64,000 bases of DNA. Source: Marispirochaeta aestuarii. Lineage in GTDB: Bacteria > Spirochaetota > Spirochaetia > JC444 > Marispirochaetaceae. The first letter of the stretch is position 1. Each line of letters begins with the position of its first letter. Below the pieces are notes generated by a model, which ran no database searches, was not told the DNA's origin, and was given only the letters and a program-made list of their open reading frames with translations. The translations under genes and the position numbers were made by a program. Shown one piece after another: positions 9,261 through 19,100 of this stretch. The stretch spans positions 152,259-216,258 of the forward strand of contig NZ_MWQY01000006.1 in assembly GCF_002087085.1 (NCBI RefSeq), read 5' to 3'.

Positions 9261-10715
9261 TTAACGACGCCAGAAAGAGGGAACCAGCAGGACAAGAACC
9301 GTATAAACCTCGAGCCTTCCCACGAGCATGGCAATACTCAGAACCCACTTTATGTACGGCTCATAAAAGGCATAGTTCATGGTTGGCCCTACCTTCGCAA
9401 AACCGGGACCAATATTCCCCACGGTTACCAGAGCGCTGGAAAATGATGTAACCAGATCGTATCCCCCGGTTGAGACGACCGCCGTTGTAACCAGAAGGCA
9501 CAGCATATAGAGGGTAAAAAAGCCCACGACGGTATAGATAAAATCTTTGCGTACCGGCTCACCGTTAATACGTACAACATGTACCCCCTTGTGACGAAAG
9601 AGGTACTTCATCTCGTTAACGGCCTGCTTAAAGAGGGTAACGATTCGTATTACCTTGATACCCCCTCCGGTTGATCCTGAGCAGCCTCCGATAAACATAA
9701 GAAAGAAAAGGATATATTTTGAAAACGCCGGCCACAGGTCGAAGTCGGCGGTGGCGTATCCCGTTGTCGTAAGAACGGTGGCGGACTGAAATCCGGCATA
9801 GCGGAGGCTCTCGGCAAAACCCTGATACACGACCTTATTCAGAGAAAATGCGAGGATCAGGGTCGATCCGCCGAAGATTGCCAGATAAGCCAGAAACTCG
9901 GTATTTTTGATCAGGTCCCGGAACCTGCCCTGAAGGGCCCGAAAGTAGAGTCCGAAGTTCAGACCCGCGGCCACCATAAAAACGGTAATTACGATATCTA
10001 TGTAGGCTGAGTTGTAGTGCCCGACGCTGGCAGCTTTAGGAGAGAACCCCCCCGTTGCCAGGGTACCGAAGGTATGGGTCAGGGCATCGAAGAGGTTCAT
10101 CCCTCCGAACATCAGGAGGGCCGTTTCCAGAACAGTAAGTCCAAGGTAGATCAGCCAGAGAATCTTGGCGGTCTCCGCGACTTTGGGGCTGATCTTTTCC
10201 AGGGTCGGTCCCGGGGATTCAGCCCGCATCAGCTGGGCTCCGCCGACGCCCAGAATCGGCAGGATTGCCACCGTCAGTACGACGATTCCCATACCCCCAA
10301 GCCAGTGGGTAAGGGAACGCCAGAAAAGCAGGGCCGGAGACATGGCTTCAATATCCGTAAGGATCGAAGCCCCGGTGGTGGTGAACCCGGAGATCGTCTC
10401 AAAAAAAGCGTCGGTATAAGCGGGAATTTCACCGGAAATAAAAAACGGAAGCGCCCCTATGGCTGAGGCGGCGAGCCAGCTGAGGGTTACCAGAAGGAAG
10501 CCCTCCTTGGCCCGCAGATACCGTCGCCTGTAAGGCCGGGTTGCAAGATAGACCACCACGCAGACCACAACCGTCGGAACTATCGTATAAAGAAATGCAA
10601 GAACCACTTCCGTGTTCTGCCCGTAGATCGCGATACCCAGGGGAATGAACATAAAAAACGAGACAATCGCGATCAGGGCGGAAAGGATATTGAAGATCAG
10701 GCTGTACTGAATCAT
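9261..10715 (-). CDS. trkH: Trk potassium uptake channel subunit
   Basis: A 484-residue membrane protein with four pore-loop repeats carrying the filter-like motifs GFTTTGAS, TLATGGFS, LTTTGYAT and VGNIGPGF. These line the K+ pathway of TrkH/KtrB transporters. Its ATG overlaps the trkA stop by 4 bp (ATGA), so translation is coupled to its regulatory partner, TrkA. It acts in the cytoplasmic membrane in K+ uptake, gated by nucleotide binding to TrkA. Length is normal for TrkH. The short gap to the AEC gene suggests one transcript. Confidence 0.96.
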   Translation of the reverse strand: MIQYSLIFNILSALIAIVSFFMFIPLGIAIYGQNTEVVLAFLYTIVPTVVVCVVVYLATRPYRRRYLRAKEGFLLVTLSWLAASAIGALPFFISGEIPAYTDAFFETISGFTTTGASILTDIEAMSPALLFWRSLTHWLGGMGIVVLTVAILPILGVGGAQLMRAESPGPTLEKISPKVAETAKILWLIYLGLTVLETALLMFGGMNLFDALTHTFGTLATGGFSPKAASVGHYNSAYIDIVITVFMVAAGLNFGLYFRALQGRFRDLIKNTEFLAYLAIFGGSTLILAFSLNKVVYQGFAESLRYAGFQSATVLTTTGYATADFDLWPAFSKYILFFLMFIGGCSGSTGGGIKVIRIVTLFKQAVNEMKYLFRHKGVHVVRINGEPVRKDFIYTVVGFFTLYMLCLLVTTAVVSTGGYDLVTSFSSALVTVGNIGPGFAKVGPTMNYAFYEPYIKWVLSIAMLVGRLEVYTVLVLLVPSFWRR

Positions 10716-12118
10716 TTTCCGGTGATCGCTCCCTCGACCTTCTTGATATCCTCGGTCCGGGCTATAACGAATACCCGGTCGCTCATCTGAAGCATAAAAT
10801 CTCCGTGGGGCAGAATATGTTCATCCTGCCGGACCACCAGCATTATCAGGCTTTGTTTCGGCAGCCGTATATCCTTGATCGTTTTCCCCGCAATGGGAGA
10901 CCCTTTTTCGATGGAAAATTCGATTATCTCAAAAAGACTGTCGGAAATACTGTGAATGCTGCGGACATTTCCCCGGCGAATAATCTTGAGAATACTGTTT
11001 ACCAGGGCGTTGTTCAGACTTACCACCACATCGATGCCCAGTTCATGGGCCATGTTTACATATCCCCGGCGCTGCACCAGAGCTATGGTCCGGGAGATAC
11101 CCAGTTTTTTGGCGTACATGGCGGTAATAATATTGAGTTCCTGGTTACCGGTGGCCGTGAGCAGCAGGTCGTAGCCCTCGATGTCTCCCTCTTCGAGAAT
11201 CCCTTCACTGGAGATGTCGGCGTTTGTCACGTGGGCATCGGGATAACGCTCGATAAGGGCCTTGCACTTATCATAATCCTGCTCGATAAAATGCAGGACC
11301 CGGTTCCGTCTCTTTGGTACAAAACGGTTGAGCATCTTCCTGAAGATACTGCTTCCTTCATCTGTCGGCTGATAGAGCTGGTCCGCAATATAACGGCTTA
11401 CCTTGCCCCCTCCCACGATGGCTATCCGATGGATGGGGGTTTTATGACGTCCGTTTATTTCCAGAATCCTGTCCAGTTCCGCTTCGCTTCCCAGCAGATG
11501 AAGCTGATCACCGGCAAAGATTACCGTATCCCCGGAGGGAATCATGTATTCGTCGTTACGGTTCATAAGGGCTATCAGAAAGTTACTGTCCGTCTCTGCC
11601 CGCATAAGACGCACCGGTTTGCCCACAAATGGGGACTCCTCCGGGACAATGACATCACAGAGCTGCAGGTCCCCCTGATCAAAGAGCAGAATATTGCTCT
11701 TTGCCCCCCGTTCAATGGACCGGAGAATTACCCTGGCGGTTTCGATTTCAGGATTGACGACATGGTTTATGCCAAAGAGCGGGTTCTCCAGCATTCTGGA
11801 CGCCGAATAGTCCAGGTTCCGTACCCTGGCTATGGTAACAGGCCTGGAAAACTCCGCCGCCACCAGACCGCAGGAGATCATGTTGATCTCGTCACTGTCG
11901 GTAACCGCAACAAAGAAATCCGCATCCTCGATGCCTGCTTCCCGCAGAACCGCGGGACTGTTTCCTTCATCGTTTATTACATGACAATCAACAGTGTTGG
12001 CCAGTTGCTTAGCCACCGCAAGGGATTTCTCAATCACCGTTACCTGCTTGTCCTCACTGACAAGCTGACGGGCAAGATTATACCCGACCCGGCCGCCGCC
12101 CAGAATAATAATGTTCAT
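10712..12118 (-). CDS. trkA: Trk system regulatory subunit with two RCK (NAD-binding) domains
   Basis: A 468-residue protein beginning MNIIILGGGRVGYNLARQL, a Rossmann nucleotide-binding RCK_N domain. It is duplicated in the second half (IAIVGGGKVSRYIADQL), each half followed by an RCK_C domain. It forms the cytoplasmic gating ring of TrkH. The conserved N-terminus fixes the start at ATG 12118. No Shine-Dalgarno site precedes it; a TTGACA promoter ends 8 nt before the ATG. It is the first gene of the trkA-trkH-AEC run. Confidence 0.96.
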   Translation of the reverse strand: MNIIILGGGRVGYNLARQLVSEDKQVTVIEKSLAVAKQLANTVDCHVINDEGNSPAVLREAGIEDADFFVAVTDSDEINMISCGLVAAEFSRPVTIARVRNLDYSASRMLENPLFGINHVVNPEIETARVILRSIERGAKSNILLFDQGDLQLCDVIVPEESPFVGKPVRLMRAETDSNFLIALMNRNDEYMIPSGDTVIFAGDQLHLLGSEAELDRILEINGRHKTPIHRIAIVGGGKVSRYIADQLYQPTDEGSSIFRKMLNRFVPKRRNRVLHFIEQDYDKCKALIERYPDAHVTNADISSEGILEEGDIEGYDLLLTATGNQELNIITAMYAKKLGISRTIALVQRRGYVNMAHELGIDVVVSLNNALVNSILKIIRRGNVRSIHSISDSLFEIIEFSIEKGSPIAGKTIKDIRLPKQSLIMLVVRQDEHILPHGDFMLQMSDRVFVIARTEDIKKVEGAITGK

Positions 12119-12126
12119 CGCAGGAT

Positions 12127-12155
12127 ACGGTATGACATCCTCCCCGACCTGTCAA
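12127..12155 (-). promoter_or_regulatory. Predicted promoter of trkA abutting the start codon
   Basis: The minus strand reads TTGACA (12155-12150, perfect), 17 nt, TACCGT (12132-12127), then 8 nt to the ATG at 12118. The expected start of transcription falls at or next to the ATG, and no Shine-Dalgarno sequence could be in the transcript. The trkA start is independently fixed by its conserved N-terminus. Confidence 0.5.
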
Positions 12156-12225
12156 CTAATTAGCCTGACCAATTTTAAGGTTTTCCTAATGCAGGGTCTT
12201 CCACTACGCCGCTGAAACAGGAGAT

Positions 12226-12254
12226 TTGCGGTCAGGATTTCAATATAGTATTAT
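12226..12254 (+). promoter_or_regulatory. Predicted promoter of the chemotaxis receptor gene
   Basis: TTGCGG (12226-12231), 17 nt, TATTAT (12249-12254), followed by a leader of about 20 nt with AAAGGAGG before ATG 12282. The 13-mer ATTTGCGGTCAGG at the -35 recurs at the glycogen synthase promoter (21129-21117). No sigma28 motif is seen. Confidence 0.6.
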
Positions 12255-12281
12255 TCCTGATAGATAAAGGAGGAAAGTCGT

Positions 12282-13877
12282 ATGTTCAGGTCAGTAAAGA
12301 TTTCCAGCCGCCTTTTATTCCAGATTGTACTGATTATTGCCCTCACCGCTGTCATTAATTTTGTGTACATCCAGGGAATCGATCGGGTCCGGGATTTCAG
12401 CATAGACAAGGGCGGAGAGATTATGCTCTCGGGACAAAAGGACAAACTCCAGGTTGCGACCCACAGCGCCGCTGTGGGGCTGGGAACCCTGCTGAAGGAC
12501 GTTCCAGCCGCCGACTGGAACAATACAATACGTAATTTTGTCGAAGATATCCGTTATGAAGATGACAAGTCGGGGTACTTCTTTGTCTACCAGGGAACAG
12601 TCAATATCGCGCTGCCTCCCAACAAGGCCCTGGTGGGTACTGACCTGAAGGATTCTCAGGACGTTAACGGTATCTATTATGTGCGGAGACTTTCCGAGGC
12701 CGCAGCCTCAGGCGGGGACTTCGTGGAATACGTTTTTCCCAAGCCCGGGGCCGGGGATCAGCCCAAACTGGCCTACGCAGAAAGCATTCCCGGCACTGAG
12801 CTCTGGATCGGGACAGGGATCTACGTAGACAACATAGAAGCCGCCCGCGGAGAGATTGACGCCAGTATTGGGGAGATCGCTGAACGCTGGGTCCGGGGGA
12901 TACTTTTGGGCCTGGGCCTCGTTATTCTGCTGCTGTTTCTGCCCTTCAGCTTTTTTCTCTACCGGAGCATCACGAGACCCCTGCGGCTTGCCGTGGAGAT
13001 AACCGAACGGATAGCCGGCGGAGACCTCCGTCAGGATGTACGGGACTCCGGACGGGACGAGATCGGCACCCTTCTCTCTTCAATCGGCAGGATGCAGCTC
13101 AAGCTCCGGGAAGTCGCAGGCTCCATGAAGGAACTGGCCGAACGCCTTGCCCAGGGCAGCGCGGAGATCAATGCTTCCGCCCAGCAGGTCTCCACCGGCA
13201 ACAGCGAACAGGCCGCATCCACTGAAGAGACAAGCTCTTCCATGGAGCAGATGGCATCCACGGTGCAGCAGACATCGGAAAATGCCGGACAGACCGAACG
13301 TATAGCCCTGAATGCCCGGGACAACGCCCAGAAAGGCGGAGAGGCAGTGCAGAAAACAATCTCCGCCATGGAGAATATCCTCTCCCGAACGGAATTAATC
13401 GAAGGGATTGCCCGTCAGACCAACATGCTGGCCCTGAATGCCGCCATTGAAGCGGCCCGGGCGGGAGAAGCCGGAAAAGGTTTTGCCGTGGTGGCAGCGG
13501 AGGTTCGAAAGCTCGCGGAGCGTTCCCAGGAGGCCGCGGCGGTTATAACCCGAATTTCCGGCGAAAGCATGGAGGTGTCCCGGGAGGCAGGCAGGGTATT
13601 CAACGAGCTTCTTCCCGGTATTGAAAAGACCGCGGATCTAGTGCAGGAAATCAGCGCCGCCTCCAGGGAACAATCTTCGGGAATAGATCAGGTAAACAAT
13701 GCCCTGGCCCAGCTGGACCAGACGGTACAGCAGAACGCGGCCATTTCTGAAGAGTTGTCCGCCATGGCACGGGAGTTTTCCGACGGAGCGGAGCACCTGA
13801 AACAGACAACGGCATTTTTTGTTCTCGACGGGGAGGGAAACCGGGAATTTGAAGCACTGCCCGGGGCGGAGGACTAA
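12282..13877 (+). CDS. Methyl-accepting chemotaxis protein with single-Cache sensor
   Basis: A 531-residue receptor. It has an N-terminal membrane helix, then a periplasmic sCache_2-like domain (about 40-190) with [19 protein letters not shown] and GIYVDN. A second helix (about 200-225), a HAMP linker ([18 protein letters not shown]) and the cytoplasmic signalling coiled coil follow. The hairpin tip [20 protein letters not shown], which contacts CheA and CheW, is intact. Glutamate-rich and Gln/Ala heptads flank it as possible methylation sites. It should steer flagellar motility in response to a small ligand, often an organic acid for this sensor type. There is no C-terminal CheR/CheB-binding pentapeptide. 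Confidence 0.95.
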   Translation: MFRSVKISSRLLFQIVLIIALTAVINFVYIQGIDRVRDFSIDKGGEIMLSGQKDKLQVATHSAAVGLGTLLKDVPAADWNNTIRNFVEDIRYEDDKSGYFFVYQGTVNIALPPNKALVGTDLKDSQDVNGIYYVRRLSEAAASGGDFVEYVFPKPGAGDQPKLAYAESIPGTELWIGTGIYVDNIEAARGEIDASIGEIAERWVRGILLGLGLVILLLFLPFSFFLYRSITRPLRLAVEITERIAGGDLRQDVRDSGRDEIGTLLSSIGRMQLKLREVAGSMKELAERLAQGSAEINASAQQVSTGNSEQAASTEETSSSMEQMASTVQQTSENAGQTERIALNARDNAQKGGEAVQKTISAMENILSRTELIEGIARQTNMLALNAAIEAARAGEAGKGFAVVAAEVRKLAERSQEAAAVITRISGESMEVSREAGRVFNELLPGIEKTADLVQEISAASREQSSGIDQVNNALAQLDQTVQQNAAISEELSAMAREFSDGAEHLKQTTAFFVLDGEGNREFEALPGAED

Positions 13878-13889
13878 ACCGGAATCAGC

Positions 13890-14669
13890 CTATTCAGCCG
13901 CCTCCTCGAGCAGCATTTTCCGTAGGAAAAGTTTGATACGGGGGTGATCGGGATCGCTGAAGAGCTTCTCCGGTGAAGCATCCTCGATAATGCCCCCCTG
14001 ATCCATGAAAACAACCCGGTCGCAGACGTCCCGGGCAAAGCTCATCTCGTGGGTTACCACCAGCATGGTCATGTGTTCCCCGGCCAGCTGTTTCAGCACC
14101 GCCAGCACCTCGCCCACCAGCTCCGGGTCCAGCGCGCTGGTCGGTTCGTCGCAGAGCAGAATATCCGGCTTCATGGCCAGTGCCCGGGCAATGGCGACCC
14201 GCTGTTTCTGTCCCCCGGAGAGGCGATTCGGATAGGCGTCGGCCTTGTCCGCAAGCCCTACTTTGGACAGGAGTTCCCGGGCGTAGGGTTCGATTTCGGA
14301 ACGCCGCAGTCTGTCAACCACCATGGGAGCTTCGATCAGGTTCTCGATAACGGACTTGTGGGGAAAGAGGTTGAAGTGCTGAAAAACCATTCCGAGCTTC
14401 TTGAGCCCGCCTCTGACCTGCTTCTCCGGCAGTTTTACCCTGTCTCCGTCCTCGACGGCGATTATCCTTTCCCCTTCGATGGCAATCTCTCCACCGTCTA
14501 TCAGCTCGAGCTGATTTATACAGCGAAGCAGGGTACTCTTTCCCGACCCCGAAGGACCGATTATGGAGACTACCTCGCCTTTTCGTACCTGGAGGGAGAC
14601 ATCCTTTACCGCGGCGAGTTCGCCGAAATGCTTGGAGACGGAACGTATATCCAGATAAAGATCAGTCAT
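13890..14669 (-). CDS. Polar amino-acid ABC transporter ATP-binding protein
   Basis: A 259-residue ATPase of the GlnQ/HisP type with Walker [11 protein letters not shown]-loop region [10 protein letters not shown], signature [15 protein letters not shown] and Walker [14 protein letters not shown]. It powers import through the permease encoded immediately upstream; its start overlaps the permease stop by 8 bp. It is last in the gene order binding protein, permease, ATPase, and its stop lies 12 bp from the convergent chemotaxis gene, with no terminator visible. The substrate is probably a polar amino acid, unspecified. Confidence 0.95.
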   Translation of the reverse strand: MTDLYLDIRSVSKHFGELAAVKDVSLQVRKGEVVSIIGPSGSGKSTLLRCINQLELIDGGEIAIEGERIIAVEDGDRVKLPEKQVRGGLKKLGMVFQHFNLFPHKSVIENLIEAPMVVDRLRRSEIEPYARELLSKVGLADKADAYPNRLSGGQKQRVAIARALAMKPDILLCDEPTSALDPELVGEVLAVLKQLAGEHMTMLVVTHEMSFARDVCDRVVFMDQGGIIEDASPEKLFSDPDHPRIKLFLRKMLLEEAAE

Positions 14670-15303
14670 AGTAGGCCATCCGTCGCTCCAGGTAGCGGAA
14701 AAAGCGAATCACCACCGAAGTCATAAGAAGATAAATCACCGTTGCCACGGCGAAAGGGATCAGGGTGAAGTCCCGGGTAAAGATCTCCTTGGCGGAGCGC
14801 AGGAGCTCTCCCATACCGATAACAACCACCAGGGCGGTGTCCTTTACCAGAGTGATGGCCTCGTTTGTCGTCGGGGGGAGAACCACCCGGGTAGCCTGGG
14901 GCAGAATAATCCGCCTCATGGTCTGCCAGTAGTTCATGTTCAATGCCTTCGCCGCTTCATACTGACCGGCACCGATGCTCGAGATTCCGCCCCGGAAGAT
15001 CTCCATAAAATAGGCGCCGTAATTGAGAACAAAGGTCAGGCCTGCCGCCATAAAGGGACTTAAGGAAATATTGAAAATCGTCAGCCCGTAGTAGAAAAAA
15101 AAGAGCTGCAGCAGCAGTGGTGTCCCCCGGAAGATCCAGCCGTAGAAGCCCAGAACCCTGTCCAGGCCCCGGGGCCCCGAGACCCTGCCCAGGGCACACA
15201 GAACCGCCAGGGGAATGGAAAAGATCAGGGTCACGGCGTATATCTGGAGCGTCAGCACACAGCCCCGCAGCAGATGCGCCGTAACCTGAAGAGTATAATC
15301 CAA
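14662..15303 (-). CDS. Polar amino-acid ABC transporter permease
   Basis: A 213-residue HisM/GlnP-type membrane permease. The family start region ([15 protein letters not shown]) and [12 protein letters not shown] are visible, along with the cytoplasmic coupling (EAA) loop around [20 protein letters not shown]. It probably forms a homodimeric channel, since only one permease gene is present. It lies 13 bp after the binding-protein gene and overlaps the ATPase gene by 8 bp, giving a compact operon. Confidence 0.93.
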   Translation of the reverse strand: MDYTLQVTAHLLRGCVLTLQIYAVTLIFSIPLAVLCALGRVSGPRGLDRVLGFYGWIFRGTPLLLQLFFFYYGLTIFNISLSPFMAAGLTFVLNYGAYFMEIFRGGISSIGAGQYEAAKALNMNYWQTMRRIILPQATRVVLPPTTNEAITLVKDTALVVVIGMGELLRSAKEIFTRDFTLIPFAVATVIYLLMTSVVIRFFRYLERRMAYYD

Positions 15304-15316
15304 AGCTCAAAGCTCC

Positions 15317-16114
15317 CTATTTCTTGACAATCGCTTCGCCGAACCACTTGCGGGAAATTTCATCCGCACTTCCGTCAGCCTTCATCTCGTCAAGAACCTT
15401 GTCCAGCTCAGCCTTGAGCTGTGTATCGCTCTTTCGGATTCCGACACCGTAGGTTTCTGCACCGAAGTCTTCAGCCATGACCTCATAGATGCCGGGTTTC
15501 TTGGCGATATAATACCGACCGACTATCTCATCGACCACAACGGCGTCAGTACGCCCGGCGGCAAGGTCCAGCAGAGCTTCCACGTTGTTGGAATACTTCT
15601 TGACCTCTTCGAGACTTGCAGCCACATCGGCGTCACTGTTCAGCGCGACCTCTGCGGATGATCCCATCTGGAGACCCACAACCTTCCCGGCCAGATCGGC
15701 CTTGGAAGAGATACCGGAGCCGGCCTGCAGGATTACAATCTGCCGGTTGTCCAGGTAGGGTTTGGAAAAATTGATCTTTTCCTGCCGGCTTTCGGTAATG
15801 GTCATCCCGTTCCAAACCAGGTCGATATCGCCCTTGTTGAGGCTCAGGATAACACCGTCCCAGTCCACAGGCTTGAATTCCACATCGACTCCCAGCCGTG
15901 AGGCAGCCTCTTTTGCCAGATCGATGTCGAACCCGACAATCTCGTTGGACTCATCCCGAAAACCCATGGGAGGAAAACTGTCGTCCAGTCCCACAATAAG
16001 AACACCCCGTTCCCGGATGGCGTCCAGATCAGTAGACTTTTCCCCGGATCCGCCGGCGAACACGACAGTGCCGCAGATGAGCAGCAGTAATGCCGACCAC
16101 AGTACTCGCTTCAT
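15317..16114 (-). CDS. Extracellular amino-acid-binding protein of the ABC importer
   Basis: A 265-residue protein of the SBP_bac_3 family. It has a signal peptide ending near VVFAGG, then IRERGVLIVGLDDSFPPMGF, GFDIDLAKEAA, and WDGVILSLNKGDIDLVWNGM, the usual ligand-cleft strands. No cysteine is at the cleavage site, so it is probably soluble in the periplasm rather than lipidated. Its Shine-Dalgarno site is AGGAG, 7 nt before the start. It leads the importer operon. Confidence 0.94.
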   Translation of the reverse strand: MKRVLWSALLLLICGTVVFAGGSGEKSTDLDAIRERGVLIVGLDDSFPPMGFRDESNEIVGFDIDLAKEAASRLGVDVEFKPVDWDGVILSLNKGDIDLVWNGMTITESRQEKINFSKPYLDNRQIVILQAGSGISSKADLAGKVVGLQMGSSAEVALNSDADVAASLEEVKKYSNNVEALLDLAAGRTDAVVVDEIVGRYYIAKKPGIYEVMAEDFGAETYGVGIRKSDTQLKAELDKVLDEMKADGSADEISRKWFGEAIVKK

Positions 16115-16193
16115 TGAAAACTCCTGTTAGTAATGATTTGCGGGAAATCCTAAAACTACTCCTTTTAGAAGGTCCCTTATATGACAATATCGG

Positions 16194-19100
16194 TTATACA
16201 CCCTTAGTGCTGCCGGAGGCAAGGGTGGCGTTTCCGCCCAGAGGGATGATCTCCTTCATGGAATAAACCAGATCCCGGTAATTTTCCGCCGGTTTACGCC
16301 AGGAAAAGATATCCTTTTCCATCCTCTGCCGGGCGGATTCCAGCGTCTCGGGACTTTCTTCACTGTATATCTGGTGGAAACGCTGCATGGCGTCGTAAAA
16401 TGCCACGGCAGAATAATCAGAGAAAAGAACACCATTACCCCGAAGAGTACGTTTCTCCTTTACCATACCGTGGACCGTATCACGAAGCCCTCCGGTTGCC
16501 CTGGCACAGACAAAACATCCGCAGGCAAAAGCTTCCAGCTGGCTGATTCCGCCGGGTTCATGCATGGAGGGCATCAGAAAAAGATCCGCCCCCAGCAGGG
16601 GAATACGAACATCCTGAAAGCCGATCCCCACGGATACCTGACCCGGGAACCAGTCCTTGAGACTCATCAGTCCCCTGGCGATCTCATCTCCCCGTTCGTC
16701 TCCGCCGGCTACAGCCCCTCCGATGATTCCCTGGTACCCCAGAGTGGTGAAAACACCCTCCGAAGCTTCCAGGAGCAGCTGAAATCCCTTCTGCTCCGTA
16801 AGACGGTGAATCATTACAAAGAGGGGCGTGTCCGGATCGACCTGCAGTCCCCGGGTAAGCTGAAGAAGCAGCTTGATTCGCAGACGTTCAAGCAGGCGCC
16901 GGCGCCGGCCCTGTTTCAATGCCTCGATTTCCCCGGGGACCAGTATCTCGGCGTACTTTTCTTCCAGCTGATTCTTTAGCAGAGGGTCCTTTTCTATGCA
17001 GGAATACAGGGCGCCGATATTCTTTTCCAGGAATTTCTCTTCCTCCAGACGCTGCAGAGCCCTCTTTCTGAAATCGCCTCCCACACCGTTATTAATGCCG
17101 GAAACATCATGCAGAATCTTTTCCATCCCGTCCGAGGCTATCTGAATCTGCTTTGCATAACTCGGGGATACGGTAACGACCTTGTTGGCGCTTCGAATCC
17201 CGGCGGCCATGCAGTTTATCTTTACCGCTTCCTGGGGATCTTCGAATCTCCAGTATTCGTGCCCGGCAAGATTGAAGAGCCGGAACAGATCGTTTCCGGC
17301 TTCCCAGCGACGGTAGGCATCGAAATACTGCCATCCCCCGTTGTGGATAATATGGACCAGACTTGCCCGGTCAAAGACCGGTTGACCCGCATAGCGGGGA
17401 TCGCTGCGGACAATGGCTGAAAAAATACCTGAGTAGGCATCGTTGGTAAAGATAACCAGCGGATCAAGAGAAAATTCCCGCACCAGCTCCGCAGCGGCCC
17501 GGGACAGGGCTACCCTGCGCCGCAGCCGCTCGGCTCCGGTAACCCCGTAGTAGAGCCCGTCGAAAAACTCATGATGTTCGAGCAGGTAGTAGCGGATGCC
17601 ATCCACCATGGCTGTATGGACCCCGGCCTCATACTCCTGATCCAGTATCCAGAAGCGTACATTCCTGCCGGTATAGCTTACATTGTAGCGTCTGCAGGCC
17701 TGCTCCATCTTCTGAACCGACTTTGCGTCCCCCTGTCGATAGAGAGGGGTAATAACCACCGCGGATTCCCCCATGTTTGCCAGTTCCCGGGGAAGTTCAT
17801 AGACTACATTCGCCAGTCCTCCGGATTTTGAGAAGGGATCGGCTTCGGCGGACAGGAATACCAGACTGCCCCCCCGATAGGAGTACTGCAGATATTCTCC
17901 GGTCTCCCTGACGGTGGGATCCGCGTCTTTCCGCATATCCGCCAGATAGGCCCAGACAGGATTTTCACTGTGGTCGGCTTCATCACGCCAGAGATAATAG
18001 AGAAAACGCTTAAGCCCGAGACGCAGGGCCTCGGGATTGTCCTGCATCAGGGGTGCCAGGGTTTTCGAGATATAGGTCGTAAACTCCCTGTAGCTTCCGG
18101 CGTGAGCCTTCATCTCGTTATAAAAGAGAGCAGCGGAAACAGCCGTCCGACTGCCGGCAGAGCAGAGCCGGTAAATCGACTGCCTGAGCAGCTCGGGATA
18201 GACCTTTTTACGCTCCTCCGCGGTGCTTATCCGGCGGAGCACCAGAACCTTGTAGCGGTCCGTATGTGGAATGAGCATCTCCACCCGGGAATGACGCAGC
18301 TCTGCCCCGGTGTACCAGCCGGACATGCCGGTTACTGCAGAGTAGATCGGGTCAGAAACATGGTAGTAGGCCTCGTCTTCCAGGGGAAGCCGGGGATCAT
18401 CAAAACGGATGGATGCATTCTCGTCGCGGTCGGCAAAATTGAAAGCACCGATAAATCCTACTTCGGAATTGAACCGCAGGGCAGCCGCCACCATGGGGTT
18501 TCCGGCCCAGACAAGATATGCCGGCCCTCTGTTGTTCCGGTGTTCGTTGTACAGCTCGGTGTAGAAATCCACCGTTCCGCGATAGGCCTCGCGTTCAAAA
18601 TCGTTCCAGTTGACATAGATATTATCCAGGAAGACCTTCCAGGACTCACCTTCGGCACTTCCTTCAAAATCAAGGATTATGCTGCTCAGGAAGCTGGTCA
18701 GCATCACTGCAGCCCTGTACCCCCGCCGGCCGAAGGTATTCAGAGCCCTGCGTTCATCGTGGTTTCCGAGAATCCCGAGCATCTGGGCCCCGGGAGGCAG
18801 GATGGATGGAAAATAGTTCTGGTAAATATGGTATATCTCGCGAACATCCGTCTTTCCATGGATTATATTCTCGCAGATTTTGAAAAGGGATGAATTGTAG
18901 GGTACCGTCCCGGTCCTGGAAAGATACTGTTCCCTTCCCCAGTAACACTCCGCCAGATTAACGAAATACCTCTTTCCAAGATGCCGAAGCAGCCGATGAA
19001 CCCTCAGGGAAAGGTAATAGTGAAAGGGGACGGCGATCAGTTCCGCGCAGGAGGAATCATAATAGCTCGTCGTTACCAGGTGATCATATTCCCTGGTATT

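Noticed and set aside
12119..12130. CGCAGGATA upstream of trkA, shared with the interspersed repeat core
   Set aside because: Nine bases only; the surrounding sequence does not match either copy.
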